NCBI GenBank assembly: GCA_003550305.1
Contig: QKYT01000016.1
Coordinates: 44,155-89,466 of the forward strand
DNA: 45,312 nt
Origin: Glomus cerebriforme
Taxonomy: Eukaryota > Glomeromycota > Glomeromycetes > Glomerales > Glomeraceae
Direction: 5' to 3'
In this document: in pieces, positions 11,821 through 23,631 of the stretch
Position numbering within the stretch: the first letter of the stretch is position 1
Layout of the letters: every line of letters begins with the position of its first letter
Translations under genes and position numbers: made by a program
Notes under the pieces: generated by a model
Told to the model about the DNA's origin: nothing
The model's input: only the letters and a program-made list of their open reading frames with translations
The model's database searches: none

Positions 11821-12528
11821 TATAGTCAGATTTCTATATAATCACCTCCTATATAGTCATAACTTTTTATAAGCATCTGATTTTGAAAAATAGGTTTAAA
11901 TCATATCAAATTATCTTTATACAGTCAGACCTTCATATAGTTACACCCTATATAGTCACATCATATAAAATTCCTCTATATAATCATGCCTTTAAAAAAA
12001 CTAACTTATATAAAGATTATATAAAAAAATTAACTTATATAAAGATTATATAAAAAAACTAACTTATATAAAGATTATATAAAAAAACTTTTATATATCC
12101 TATATAGTCATATTTTTAGATTTTTTTACTATGTAACCAACTTAGTGATTATAAAGAGGTTTCACTATAAATTACAAATCAATTATAGTCACTATTACCT
12201 TATAATTCTAAATATACAAATTATTTTTATTAATAAATAAACCTCTACATAATTACCATAATTTTAGTCATAAAATAATTTTAGCCAGAATTATCAAATC
12301 ATATAATTAAAATTTCTTTTTTAAGAATAAATATTATACATGCAAAAATTGGCAAAATTTTTTTTATTGAACAGCTATCATCAAAAATAGAAATACCCAA
12401 ATTATAATTTACTAATTTTAGCTAAAATTAAGAAAATTTTAATTTCAATACTTTTATATAAGCATACTTCTATATAATCATCGATTTTGAGGGAACTGAT
12501 TAGGTAACTATATAGAGATCTAACTGTA
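11821..12528. mobile_element. Interleaved pogo/Tigger-like MITE ends
   Basis: Two left ends (11821-11845 and 11920-11944) and two right ends (12145-12169 and 12504-12528, reverse-complemented) share the pattern TA(C/T)AGT.AGA.CT...TATA.T.AC. The 11920 and 12528 ends match over 25 bp with four mismatches, all transitions. The 11821 and 12169 ends match with five. Such ends with a TA target resemble pogo/Tigger elements of Tc1/mariner, by inference. No transposase inside. Confidence 0.5.
12001..12087. repeat. 29-bp tandem repeat, 3 copies
   Basis: Units at 12001, 12030 and 12059 are identical except for the first base of the second. Core TAACTTATATAAAGATTATA. The high identity points to recent amplification inside the pogo-like MITE. 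Confidence 0.85.
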
Positions 12529-12639
12529 TTTATCTAAATTATAAATAAAAATCTATATTATGAACTAATTGCACAGTATGCTGCAATTTTAAAATCTGAT
12601 TCTTATTCTAAAAAAAATAAATAATTTATATTTTTAAAA

Positions 12640-13990
12640 GAAAAAAAAAAGAATTCCAATCTAAAGCTATAGCTAACATCTAATAAAGTTATAATTGAAG
12701 TTTAAACTTTCTAATAAAAAGAGAATTCTAATCTAAAGTAATGGTTAAAATCTAGATATTTTAACAAAAAGAAAACTAATTTAAAACTATAATTAAAATC
12801 TATAAAAAAAAAATTCTGAATTTAAATCTAAAGTTAAAGTTAAACTAAAATCAAAATTAAAATTTAAAGCAATTTATAAAAAGATAATTAAATAATTTAC
12901 AAAAAAGAAAATCAAAATTCAAACAGGAAGCTAAAATTAAAATTTAAAGTATTTATAAAAAAAAATCTGAATCTAAAACATCTATAAAAAGAAAATCCTA
13001 ATTCTAAAAAGAAAATAAAGATTCAAATCTAAATTGAAATAAAAACCTAAAAAGAAAAAAAAATTCAAATCCAAAATTAAAATAAGAAAAAAAATTTAAG
13101 TTTAAATTGAAATAAAATACATATAAAACAAAAAATTCAAGTTTAAATCAAAGCAAAACCCTATAAAAAAAAAGGTCTAAATCTAAAACTGAAGAACCAA
13201 TCTACAAAAAGAAATATCTAAAAATAAATAAAGTAAAAATACTTACAAAAGAAAATCTTCAAAGTCAAACTAAAAAAATATTATTATCCTAAGTAGAAGT
13301 TAAATTTGTATCTTATGATCCAATTGTATTATATACTTTATTATTAAGTTTTTAGAATATAAAAGCAAAATAAATACAAAAAAAAATGCTCAAATCCATA
13401 TTAAAATAAAAATCTAAAAAAAAAAATAAAATTCAATCCAAGTTCAAATCAAAACAAAGATCTAAAAAGAAAAAAAATTCAAATCTAAAATTAAAATAAA
13501 AATCTATAAGAAAAAAAATTCAAATTCAAATTGAAATAAAACATTTATAAAAGAAAAAAAATCTAAATTTAAAATTGAAATAAAGATTTAAAAAAAAAAA
13601 AAATAAATAAAGTTTAAAGTTAAAACAAAATAAAATCCTAAAAAAAAATCTAAAATTAAAGTTAAAATAAAAATCTATAAAAAAAAAATATTCAAAGCTA
13701 AAGTTAAAATAAAAATCTAAAAAAAATATTTAAGCTAAAATAAAATAAAAACCTATAAAAAAAATCTAAAGCCAAACTAAAATAAAATAAAGATTTACAA
13801 AAAAAATATTTAAGTTGAAATCAAAATAAAAATCTGCAAAAAAAATATTCAAATCTAAGAAAACCTATAAAAGAAAAAATCTAAAACTGAAAATAAAATG
13901 ATGATCTACAAAAAAAAAATAAAATCTGAACTCTAGAATAATCTACAAAAAAAAAGCTAAATAAAAAAAAAGTTTAGTTAACTAACTAAA
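12640..13990. repeat. 1.3-kb A-rich degenerate minisatellite
   Basis: About 30-bp units of the type AAATTCAAATCTAAAATTAA followed by AATAAAAATCTATAAAAAAA recur with drift across the whole stretch. The plus strand is extremely rich in A and poor in G. It is interrupted at about 13270-13380 by ordinary AT-rich DNA. No gene. Confidence 0.65.
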
Positions 13991-15253
13991 TAAAAAAAAA
14001 AGGTCTAATTAAATTTAAATTTATTGAAATAATAATTGATAATTAGAATAACAAAAATAGCTAATTATTATAATTATTATTGATTATTAGTAAATTAAAC
14101 AATCAAATTGACCAATTTGTGAATTTTTGCTAAATCACAGATTGAATTAGATGAAACTTTACTAAAAAGTCTTAAGACTATCATATAATTATTTTATATA
14201 GTACAGTAATCATATAATTGTTATATGAGAATATATAGATATAAATAAAAGGGATAAAAATAGCTAAAAATAAAAAGATAAAAATAGTTATAAATAGATT
14301 ATTCAATAGAAATAATCAGTTAAGAGATAATCTATAATCTAAGGAAGTTAGAAATAATGTTTCTTATAATAAGGAAGTAAGAATTGACAGGAAGAAAAGT
14401 AAAAGTTAATAATTAGTTATTAACATAGTTTGTATCATATCAATAGATATAAATACATATCTCTCTCCCACATTTGTAAAGCAGTACTTTTATATATCAA
14501 CTTTAGATAGTACTTTATTATATCACTAAATCAATTAATAAAATATATTTATTTAACCTATAAAATATAAACATTTGATTCTTTAGTTATTTTTTATAAG
14601 TAAATGACTACTGGGTAAACTACCAGTATAATATTCTATTGAAAAGGCCTGAATGCTAGAGTTTTGTTAGTTTGAAGTAGATAACTAATTAAGTAAATAT
14701 TATCAATTCTTAGAAGAATTCTTGCATTTTCATTTTTTATTGCCAAGTCATGTTGAACATACTAATTCAATGATAGGAACCTGAATGATATCAGCTATTA
14801 TAATTGAAAGTAATTTTCCTATATCTGAAAGTAAATTTTCTATAAATTTAACTAATATTATTAAAAGTAATTTTGTAAAATATATAGTTTTTTATATTTT
14901 ATATTAATTCTATTAAAATTAGTACAGATTATTTATATAGCAAAAGATTTTTTAATAAATTTAAATTATTGATTAATATATCATTAATTCAAATTAATTT
15001 TATTTTAGATTTTCACCATTCTATTATTAATATTATAAATAAAATTTCTTCTACAATATCACAAGAATCTACAATCACAAGACATAATATTTTAAGGAAG
15101 TTGCTTATTAAAATCTTCAGATTTATACAAAAAAAATGGTAAATCAAATAAATAAAGGGAAAAAATAAATAACTGAATACCAAATTGAAGAATAGCTATA
15201 TCTAAAATTAATAGATTTAGCATTGATCATCTTACCCTTTCATATAAAATCAT

Positions 15254-15538
15254 AGAAATAACAGAAATAATAAATATCATATTGGATTAAAATTTGGAAT
15301 AGTAAAAGTTTGCTATTCTGCTGGAAAATTAAAATTACTTAGAATAACAGATTTTTCTGAATTGTATAAAATTCCTTCTGGTAAAGTATTAATTAGAGAA
15401 GCTGTATGTCTTCAAAATATTAGATCAGTATCAGAAAGTTTGTATAATTGTAAAAGTGAATGTAATAATAATAAATGTTATTATAAAAAATTGGATGGAA
15501 AATGTGGTAGTAGATGTCATAGTGGACATTCATGTTAA
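15254..15538 (+). pseudogene. C-terminal fragment of a transposon integrase, Cys-rich tail
   Basis: 94 codons open on the plus strand and ending at TAA 15536-15538. The first part (KYHIGLKFGIVKVCYSAG) resembles the chromo/SH3-like end of retroviral-type integrases of the KRBA2/Ginger kind. The end has regularly spaced cysteines, CKSECNNNKCYYKKLDGKC then SRCHSGHSC, a zinc-binding-type pattern I associate with those integrase tails. Upstream the frame is broken and no catalytic core is seen. There is no start codon. Family assignment rests on motif memory only. Confidence 0.5.
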
Positions 15539-16639
15539 AACAAAAATCAAAATTAATTTGTGTTTAGATAATCATCAATCAAAGTATGATATTAAAGTAC
15601 ATATCTTTACAAAATAATAAAGAAAAAATAATTGGTACTTTAATATTTTACTATTCTATTAAATTTATTAAATTTTATTCTATTGTAAATTACATTAAAC
15701 TTTAAATTTATTAAAAATGTAACTAAAATAAAAAATTATGTTCAATATATTTAATGTCTCACAATCATCTCAATCTCAATATAAAATATCAATACAAAAA
15801 AAATTTTACAACTTTCTCTTATATTGAAATATATTGCTCCTTTACCAATTATTCCATCATCAGCTATTATTTTTTTTTTAAACTTTTATGCAAAGCTATT
15901 TCTAAAAAAAAAGTTAAAAATTTAATATAAAAATATAATATTTTTTTTGCATAATAATTAATTCCTTTACCCACATAAATGATTATAAAAAATATACTGA
16001 ATATAAAAATATTAAAATAAATAATAAAAATAAAAAATTACCTGCTTTCTTTTTATTGAAATGTTAATTTATATTTTTTTTAATATTATTTGTTTTTTAG
16101 TTCAAACAATTCAGTAAATTAGTATTAAGTAAGTTTATAATTTTTGCTTTTTTCTTAATAGTCTCTTACTTATAACTGTAGGATTATTTTTCTTACTTTA
16201 GCATTTTTTTTATTGTTCAGAGCAAAGCGAAGGACTATATATTTTTACGCGAGGTGATAACTATTATAATTATATAGTGATTTTTATTTGTCCGATCACA
16301 TGCCTTAAATTTGATTGATTGATAATAAATAAATATTGATTACTAAAAAATAAAAATATGTATTCTGAACTTAAAATAGTTTCCATTTTTTAATAATACT
16401 TTTAACAATATAATTATTTTTTATTGTTATTTAAAGAATTTATCAACATATTTATAAAAAAAATGCACATTTATTGTTTGTTTCAGATTATAGTTGACGA
16501 GCGTGATTTGAGATACATAAGCTGTAATCTGAGACAAGAATTGATTTGAGGTACAACAGATATATTGATTTAAGAAAATTAAATAAATCAAATATTCCAA
16601 TATTAGTTTAATAAAATATGCAAAATTTTGAATTTAAAA
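15539..16639. other. Gene-free AT-rich spacer
   Basis: No gene. A less AT-rich patch at about 16218-16310 (GCAAAGCGAAGG ... CGCGAGGTGATAA ... TCCGATCACATG) stands out, but I cannot name it. Confidence 0.5.
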
Positions 16640-17506
16640 AGCATTTTAAATTAACTAGATTTATATTTAAATGGTTATATTATGAAATAATTTTACTTTT
16701 AAGAAGAGAAATTATAGGATCTGATGTAATTAAACTTGTATGAAAGCAAAAAATTAGTGTATTATTATAATTTCTTGTTACTAGAAAATGATTTAGATCT
16801 ATAGGTAACAGTTTTGAATTAATGCATTAAGAGATTTCACAAAATTTTTAGCAAAAAAAATTGCTTTTTCAAATGTAGAATTAGAAGTTAATAAAATTAC
16901 AAGTGAATTTAGAAGAATTAAAAGAATTTCTAATATTATTAGTACTATTAATAATAGTTATATACTAATTAATAAAATATCACATTTATTTCCTATAAAT
17001 TATTTTAATAAAAAAAGATTCTATTCAATTAATTTACAAGCAGTAATTGATTATAACAAGAAATTTTTAGATATATATATTGAACTTATTTTAATAATTT
17101 AGATGATGGAGGATATTCAAATTTCAATTGGTTAATAGTTTTTTATAAAGATATTAGTAGAGGATTAACTCAAAAGCAAACATATTTTAATCTTAAACAT
17201 TTACAAATAAGAATTAAAGTAAAGCAAGCTTTTGGTTTGTTAAAAGATAGATGGTATTGTTTTTTTACATAATTTAAAAATTTTATTTGATATAGTATTA
17301 CATATTATAATTGCTTATTATATATTCCATAATATTTATGAAGAGAGATATAATTTCTTACCACTAGGAGAGCAATATTATGATACAAGAAGTAATATAA
17401 ATAGTGAAATAAATATTAGTGATACACCAAAGGAAATGCTATTAGAAATGCAATATGTGATTTTTTATGAGATAATTATCAAAAAAGAAATTTAAATGCT
17501 GTATAA
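16640..17506 (+). pseudogene. PIF/Harbinger (HARBI1-like, DDE_Tnp_4) transposase remnant
   Basis: Broken frames line up with the HARBI1 family in the right order. These are the EFRRI..ISNII segment, then SHLFPINYFNKKRFYSINLQ, AVIDYNKKFLDIYI, then DDGGYSNFNWLIVFYKD, LTQKQTYFNLKHLQIRIKVK, QAFGLLKDRWYCFF, and a C-terminus GNAIRNAICDFL, stop, DNYQKRNLNAV ending at TAA 17504-17506. At least one frameshift (about 17095) and several stops interrupt it. The region between the Ile-Tyr segment and DDGGY, which would include part of the catalytic core, is deleted. The enzyme would have been a DDE transposase. It is clearly dead here. Confidence 0.8.
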
Positions 17507-17601
17507 TATTGAGAAAATATTTAATATACAAATTATTCAATAAAAAAAAAGTTGTTACTAAAATTCTTATTAATTTTTTTATTATAGAAAAATACATCAT
17601 T

Positions 17602-17955
17602 TTATTTTTTTACATTATTTAATATATTATCATTTATATTATTTTGATATCCCATTGAATTTACTTTATTATTAAATTGTAGTAAAGATGTAGAAAGTGT
17701 AAAAAATTGAGGTAAAATATCTGTAAATTAAAGATTAATAAATTAAATTAAAACAAATTAAAATTTGAAGTTTGAATGTGTAAATATATAATGTATAATA
17801 TATCATATGTAACATACAATATGCAATTCATTAAATTGAAGAATTTTACAAATTTTATATACTTCCATTCATAACTAATTGATTATTTAATCTTTCAAGC
17901 AAAGAATTTAATAAACTTAAATAATTTGTAAGATTGTTTAGCACATATTCTCTTT
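17602..17955 (-). pseudogene. Fragment convergent to the Harbinger transposase, possible accessory protein
   Basis: Two minus-strand exon-like pieces join in phase: about 17955-17873 (LNNLTNYLSLLNSLLERLNN...) and 17720-17602 (ILPQFFTLSTSLLQFNNKVN..., stop at 17604-17602), with a 152-nt GT-AG interval. PIF/Harbinger elements usually carry a second, Myb-like gene. The position 96 bp past the transposase end, in convergent orientation, fits its C-terminal part. No Myb helices are visible upstream, so the role is inferred from context. Confidence 0.4.
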
Positions 17956-19624
17956 ATTTAAGTGTATATTTTACTATTTTTTTTTTACTATAGTTTCAAA
18001 AGGAATGTATTTAGAAATGTTACTTAAATAATATTAAATTTAAAATTTTTATTAAAATTTAAAATTAATTTTTTACCATTGCCTATTTATAATAACTATA
18101 TATAGTATAATAATCATATATACTATATGGTTAAAATATTACTATATTAAATTTCATATGACTTATATGACTTGAAAAATCTGTAATATTATAATACTAA
18201 TTTGAAATATATAATATAAAAAATTAATTAAGCTTTATTATTTATTTATTTTATATCTTTTATAGTATAATAAATTTATTATACATTATTGATTACAATT
18301 TTTTTGATAATAACCTAATTTATTATATTTTCTATATTTTTATTGTTTATAGTTTCAGTTGTACTTATCTTTAAATTATTAAATAAATCTGTTTAATTGA
18401 TATTTGTAAATTCTCTTTAAAGTTTTTTATTATTAAATAAAGTTAAATATATTAAAGAAGAAATTTTAGGCTAGTTTAAACTAACTTTTTATAAATACTG
18501 TATTTAATTGAATTTAATTTACATTAATGTTGCTTTAATATATCTGTTACTTTATTTAATTTGTAACTTCTTAAAAAAATATATGAAAAAATCCTTCTAA
18601 TAAGATGTTATAAATTATTTTTTAAAGTAATATTATTTTTTTGCAGAAAGATCTTTTAATAATACATATTTATCAAAAAATTTATTAATCTCTTCCCAGG
18701 AATTAAATGCTTCACCTATTCTTAATATTGAATCACTGTTATCATTTTCATAATCATTATTATCAGCAGAACTTTTAAAAAAGTTATCAAAAAAAATATT
18801 GGCAATAAAATAGAAATAAAAAAAGATTAAATTTTAAATTCATAATTATAACAAAATAAAATACAAAAGGATGATAAAATTTCAAAAAAAGATTATAAAA
18901 AATATGAAATATAAAAAGTAAATAAATCCCAAATAAATAAAACAAAAAAGATAATAATATTTTAGTGGCTTGAAAAATGAATTAGTAAATTACATTTTAA
19001 TAGTTTATTATATCATATAATAAAAAGCATATGAATTTTTAAATTTTAAAAATTAAAAATTTATTTAAATATATGATTATAATAACTAGTGATTAAATAT
19101 AATTTTTTATCTTTATTTTTTATGCAATTAATTTAATATATAAAAAATTGCTAAACTTAATAGTTAATAAAATTAGAAAACTATAAAAATTGGTTATTTT
19201 TTTTTTGGCAAAATTAAAGAATTTGCTAATTCTAACCTAAAATTTATATTATTTAATCCCATCAAAAAAAACCAAAGGTATTAAAACAAATTGGTTTGGT
19301 TTAAATATTTATAAAATAAATCTATTTATCATAGGGGTAATATCTGATACATATTATACCAAATTATCTATAATGCCAGGTTAATTGACACAAAAATGAA
19401 GATTTGCTTTAATGATGCACATGCAATAATATAACAAATAATACATATGAATAAATTTCTAAACACCATAAAATCTACATATATAAACAAATATAAATAA
19501 ATAAAAAATTCTTTACAACTATATATATTAAAATGTCTTAAATAATATACAAAATGTTGATTTTCTCAAAGGTTGGATATATACTAAGCTGCTGTTATGT
19601 GTCAAGTTATTTACATATAAAGTA
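17956..19624. other. Gene-free AT-rich region with one small coding-like fragment
   Basis: No complete gene. On the minus strand a frame ending at TAA 18635-18633 and open back to about 18830 contains DSILRIGEAFNSWEEINKFF. This loosely recalls the start of FAR1/MULE-type transposase proteins and is probably a transposon scrap. The rest is AT-rich. Confidence 0.45.
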
Positions 19625-22092
19625 TTAAGCTGTAGAAATATTAAATCTTCTTCTGCTAAAAGATTTTTCATGTTTAATATTATAAGATCTAGCAGGATAT
19701 TTTAAAGCATTAAAAATACTTTTTTTTCCAAAAAAATTCTTATTATCAGTTAAGTATCTAAGAGCACGAATATTATTAACTTTTGCAGCAAAATCCAATA
19801 AATATAATCCACGAAAAGAAGTTGAATTAACATCACCGCCTTTTTTTACCATTAATTCAATAATCTCCAAAGGTAAATCCAAATAAACAGCAGCAAATAA
19901 AGAATTTGGAAAAGGAGCTCCGGATAATGTTAGAGTAAAATCCGGTAAAGATAAATTCGGATTAGCACCATGAGATAAAAGTAATTTTATACAACCATAT
20001 AATTGTATTTTTTCTGAATCAATTGTTGTTGTCCTCAAAAGATTTAAACATTGATGAAGTGAAGTTGAACCATAATTATCTGTTATATTTGGATCCGCAT
20101 TATGATCTAATAATGCTGATATAATTCCAGGTTCTCTTCTTTTCCAAATTGCTTCATGTAAAGGAGTCCATCCAAATTCATCTTTTGAATTAATATCAAT
20201 ATAATTTGAACATAACCATTTTAATGCTATTCTAAAGTAATTATGTCTTGGATGTTTTGATGATGAAAGTTCGCCATTCATTTCAAATAAATTATTATTC
20301 CAAATTAATCTATGTATTGCTGTTTTCATTTTCATATCTCTACTCTTTAAATTTTCTCCTTTCTTCTTTAACGTTTCAAATGCTGTTATTATTTTCTTTG
20401 CAGGGGCGTATCTTGCTATTAATATTATATGTGGTTGTTGAATATCATTTATTGAAAGATTTTCAAATGTTATTTCATTACAATCATCATCATCTTGTTG
20501 CATATATGTGCTATCTTCTCCGTACGATGATGATCGATTCATTCGAGAATTTCGAAATTTATCAAAACTCAAACTTATAACTTTTTCATGTCTCCTTTTT
20601 GGCAAGTCACTATCTGATAAACGCTTTTTTTTTTTTTTTTTTTTNAAAAAAAAAAAAAAAAAAAAANATATAAAAAAAAATTTTCGTAAAAGTATATTTT
20701 AAATATAAATTTTAAATAATACTAACATGTTTTGATTGTAATTTTATGTATTCTGTCAGTTCCTCTTTATCAATTACAACATAATCACCCGTATCATTTG
20801 CTGAATCTTTGAAAAAAAATCAACATATTTTATAATTTAATTAAATTATTTTTTTTAAAAAAAAAAAAAATTTACCCACCCATGGAGTCTAACGCAAGAG
20901 GAGGAATTATTCTTGGAGATATTGCAGGTGATGATGATGGTGATATATTAGGATGAGAATGTCTTTTAAGTAATCTTTTACTATTATTATTTGATGATAA
21001 AGTTATATCATTATTTTTTGAAGGAATAGGATCTAGTTTAAATCGAACTTCTCCAGGTTTAGTAAAAGAAGAATCTAATCGCATTTTATCTAATCTGTGT
21101 ATAACTTCTTGTATGACAGGACGAGATATTGGATCACCATCCCAACAATGTCGATAAAGTTGTACATATTGTAATGGAGCTCCTGGTATTATAGTTGTTT
21201 CTCTTTCTCCATTCATTATGATTCTTAATAATAAATGAAAATTTGATGCTGTAGATTCAAATGGAGGCCTACCGCTTGATACTTCACACATTATTACTCC
21301 TAAACTATAAATGTCTGATCTTTGATCTCTTCTATAAGAATTATTTTGTAAAAACAATGGTTCTAAAAATGGTATCATTTCATCATGATATGGTTTTGTT
21401 GAATCATGCCATGTATCCGAAAATCCTAAATCTGCTATCATCATTCTTCCATCATGAACTAACACATTATTCGGATGCTATAAAGCGACAAAAAAAATTA
21501 ATGTTTGATCAAATTTAACTATTACAAGAAATTCAAATTAATATACCAGATTCCTGTGCGCTATTTTTTCATTATGTATGCATTGTAAACCTGCTGCTAT
21601 CTCTTTGATAAATCTAGTTTTATCATACCACGTTAATTGGTGATAATTACGTTGTAAATGTTGACGTAATGTACCACCATTAGCATATTGCATCACAAGA
21701 AAATATGTATCACTGGAAGGAGATTGACTCATTCCAAAAAATCTTATTACATTAGCATGAAAATTTACTTTTGATAATAACGTCAACTAAGGAAGGAAAG
21801 AAAAAAATAAGTTTTCTGTGGTTTGTTTTTTAAATAGAAAAGATTATTTATTGAATACCTCATTAACAAATCTTTCTATAGCATTATGATCAATATTATT
21901 ATAATTCGATTCCCAAGTTTTTAAAGCGACAGGGATTTTATTATCTTTACCCCAAATAGCCCAGAATAATTTATTCGATGATGATGCCCTACGATGAGTT
22001 GGTAAAGGTGTTATTTGTTGAAATGAATCATAGTTGATAAATTTTATATGTCCATTCTTAAGGGTAGCTTCAAGCCACACTTTTGACGCCAT
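19625..22092 (-). CDS. Predicted pseudokinase with C-terminal ankyrin repeats
   Basis: Minus-strand exons 22092-21859, 21786-21547, 21477-20880, 20806-20727 and about 20625-19625 join in phase into roughly 715 residues. The kinase-like domain spans about residues 45-310. It has the VALK lysine (K58), a candidate helix-C glutamate (E78) and the magnesium-binding aspartate (D174, in ADLG). The catalytic loop reads HRNLHPNN instead of HRDLxxxN, so the proton-acceptor Asp is Asn157, and no glycine-rich loop is visible, so it is probably inactive. A Ser/Asn/Pro-rich linker follows. Then come ankyrin repeats (FGWTPLHEAIW, NYGSTSLHQCLN, LLLSHGANPN, MVKKGGDVN). The 80-nt exon (20806-20727) fits in phase between the two halves, the main argument for one gene. 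The acceptor of the last exon lies in a homopolymer with Ns. Two separate genes remain possible. Role: likely signalling scaffold, inferred. Confidence 0.75.
20629..20667. other. Unresolved poly-T/poly-A run with two Ns
   Basis: A T-run, an N at 20645, an A-run and a second N at 20667. It sits at the 3' end of an intron of the kinase-ankyrin gene and hides the true acceptor site. Confidence 0.9.
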
Positions 22093-23631
22093 ATTATTTG
22101 ATATATTTTGACCCTTTTAAAAGAAAATTTCAAAGAATAAAGGAGAAAATTTTTTCTTATTTTGTTCCGTATTTATTTGTTTATTGAGTTTAAACACGTG
22201 TCCTAATCTAAAAAGGAATTCACGATATACTTATAGTTGAGGGGTGTAGTACAAGAAGATCCCGGATTTAAATTTAGACAATTTCTCATTTATATATTTT
22301 TAGCAATTTTAATTGATCAAAAAAATTTTCCTATAATTAAATTAATATAATAAATGAAAACAATGAAATACACAAAGTATACGAAAACAACGATTAATGT
22401 AAATATTGTGAATTATGTGAATCCAGTTTCTGTTATTTCACGTCACTCCGAATTATCTTTATTAATGTTAAACTATATCATTATAATTCTTCGAAGCAGA
22501 ATAATATCACGTGCTAAATGGACGGGGCGCAGTTAAATTACTCATCGATTATCTTTAAAAGGTTAACTTAAAATTATAAATAGATTATCCTCGGATTTTC
22601 ACGTTATTATTATTATTGGCTTCATCGGGTAAAGCCGTTTCTTTCTTTTTTTTTTTTGAAATATAATACCATTACAATCTATTTAAAAAATGTCAGCCCG
22701 ATTATGAATACCGTAATATAATGACATCTTTTAATAGAATTAATCGTTTATTATTGATTTATACAATCACTTAAAAAAAATTGACGAATATTATTTTTCA
22801 TATTTTTGTAATGAAGTGAATTTTGATTGTTTAGTGTTCGTTCAAATGTGATAGATGTGATATAATTATGCATAAAAAATTGATTTTCATCACATGATGA
22901 AAAAACAAATACATGCAGCATATTATCTTTTGCGGGACGAATCTGCACAAAAATGAACTCTATTTTTCAGATTTAGAGAAAGCCGAATCACTTATTATAT
23001 CTATATTAAACAGTCTGCCATACGAATATGCAATCTTATTTCATTTTTTAAAAATATATTTCTTAAATTTATTTATAGTAAAGAATTATCATCCAAATAT
23101 AAAGTTTGATCAAAGAACTTTTTGTATAACGGCGGATAAGATCATTGGGTCGATCATATTTGTGATGTACGATATAGTTTTATTTTAGCATAAGAGGTTA
23201 GTATATTATTTTATTATTTTTAGCAATTTCTCATGTCATTTTTTAATTAATTTATTTAAATAAATTAAAAATAAATAAATAAATAAATAAATAATTCTTT
23301 CTTTCTTTATTAAATTGAGGTTAGAAGGATAATCCGGGAAGTTTTAAAAGCTTAAGCTGATCATGACTGAGATATCAATCTCCAATCACGTTTTTGATCT
23401 AAACCTAAATGATATTATGGACAAAAGGTGGCGCTATTATATTCGTACCATTGTTATTCATTTTGTCATCCCGGGAAGAAAAAAAATACTTGCAATGCTG
23501 CGCCACACTTTATGTCCTCCAGTTGGCCAGCTACCAGATCAGAAGAATCTGCTGCGCCGATCGGTCATGCAGGGATATTTTTTCCAATAAAAAAAAAATC
23601 TACTTACTCTTTAAATCTATACAACTGAAAC
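22093..23631. other. Intergenic region between kinase and SAM genes (divergent)
   Basis: Probably holds both promoters. CACGTG boxes occur at about 22195 and 22508. An (AAAT)n microsatellite lies at about 23267-23294. From about 23420 to 23585 there is a less AT-rich block of unknown nature. Open frames at 22751-22948 (-), 22913-23188 (+) and 23363-23590 (+) overlap each other or this block and show no recognisable domain. Confidence 0.5.

Larger units (their letters stand above)
7658..15253. other. Gene-free AT-rich repeat region
   Basis: I see no gene here. It contains the tandem repeats at 7781-7982, 8433-8556 and 9613-9895, the MITE-like elements at 11189-11676 and 11821-12528, and the A-rich tract at 12640-13990, each listed separately. 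From 14000 to 15250 a stretch around 14150-14610 has a TATA-like and polyadenylation-like arrangement that could be an old LTR, but no ends can be defined. Confidence 0.6.

Noticed and set aside
14150..14610. Possible solo LTR
   Set aside because: A TATA-like box, a C/T-rich stretch and AATAAA are in the right order, but no TG...CA ends or target duplication can be defined.
18633..18830. FAR1/MULE-like fragment on the minus strand
   Set aside because: Only about 20 residues look family-like, so I describe it within the spacer rather than as a pseudogene.
20248..20580. Plus-strand open frame of 110 codons
   Set aside because: Antisense to the ankyrin exon, which has clear repeats.
22751..23188. 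Two overlapping opposite-strand open frames (22751-22948 and 22913-23188)
   Set aside because: Neither shows a domain, splice partners or a clear coding bias. A small lineage-specific gene cannot be excluded.
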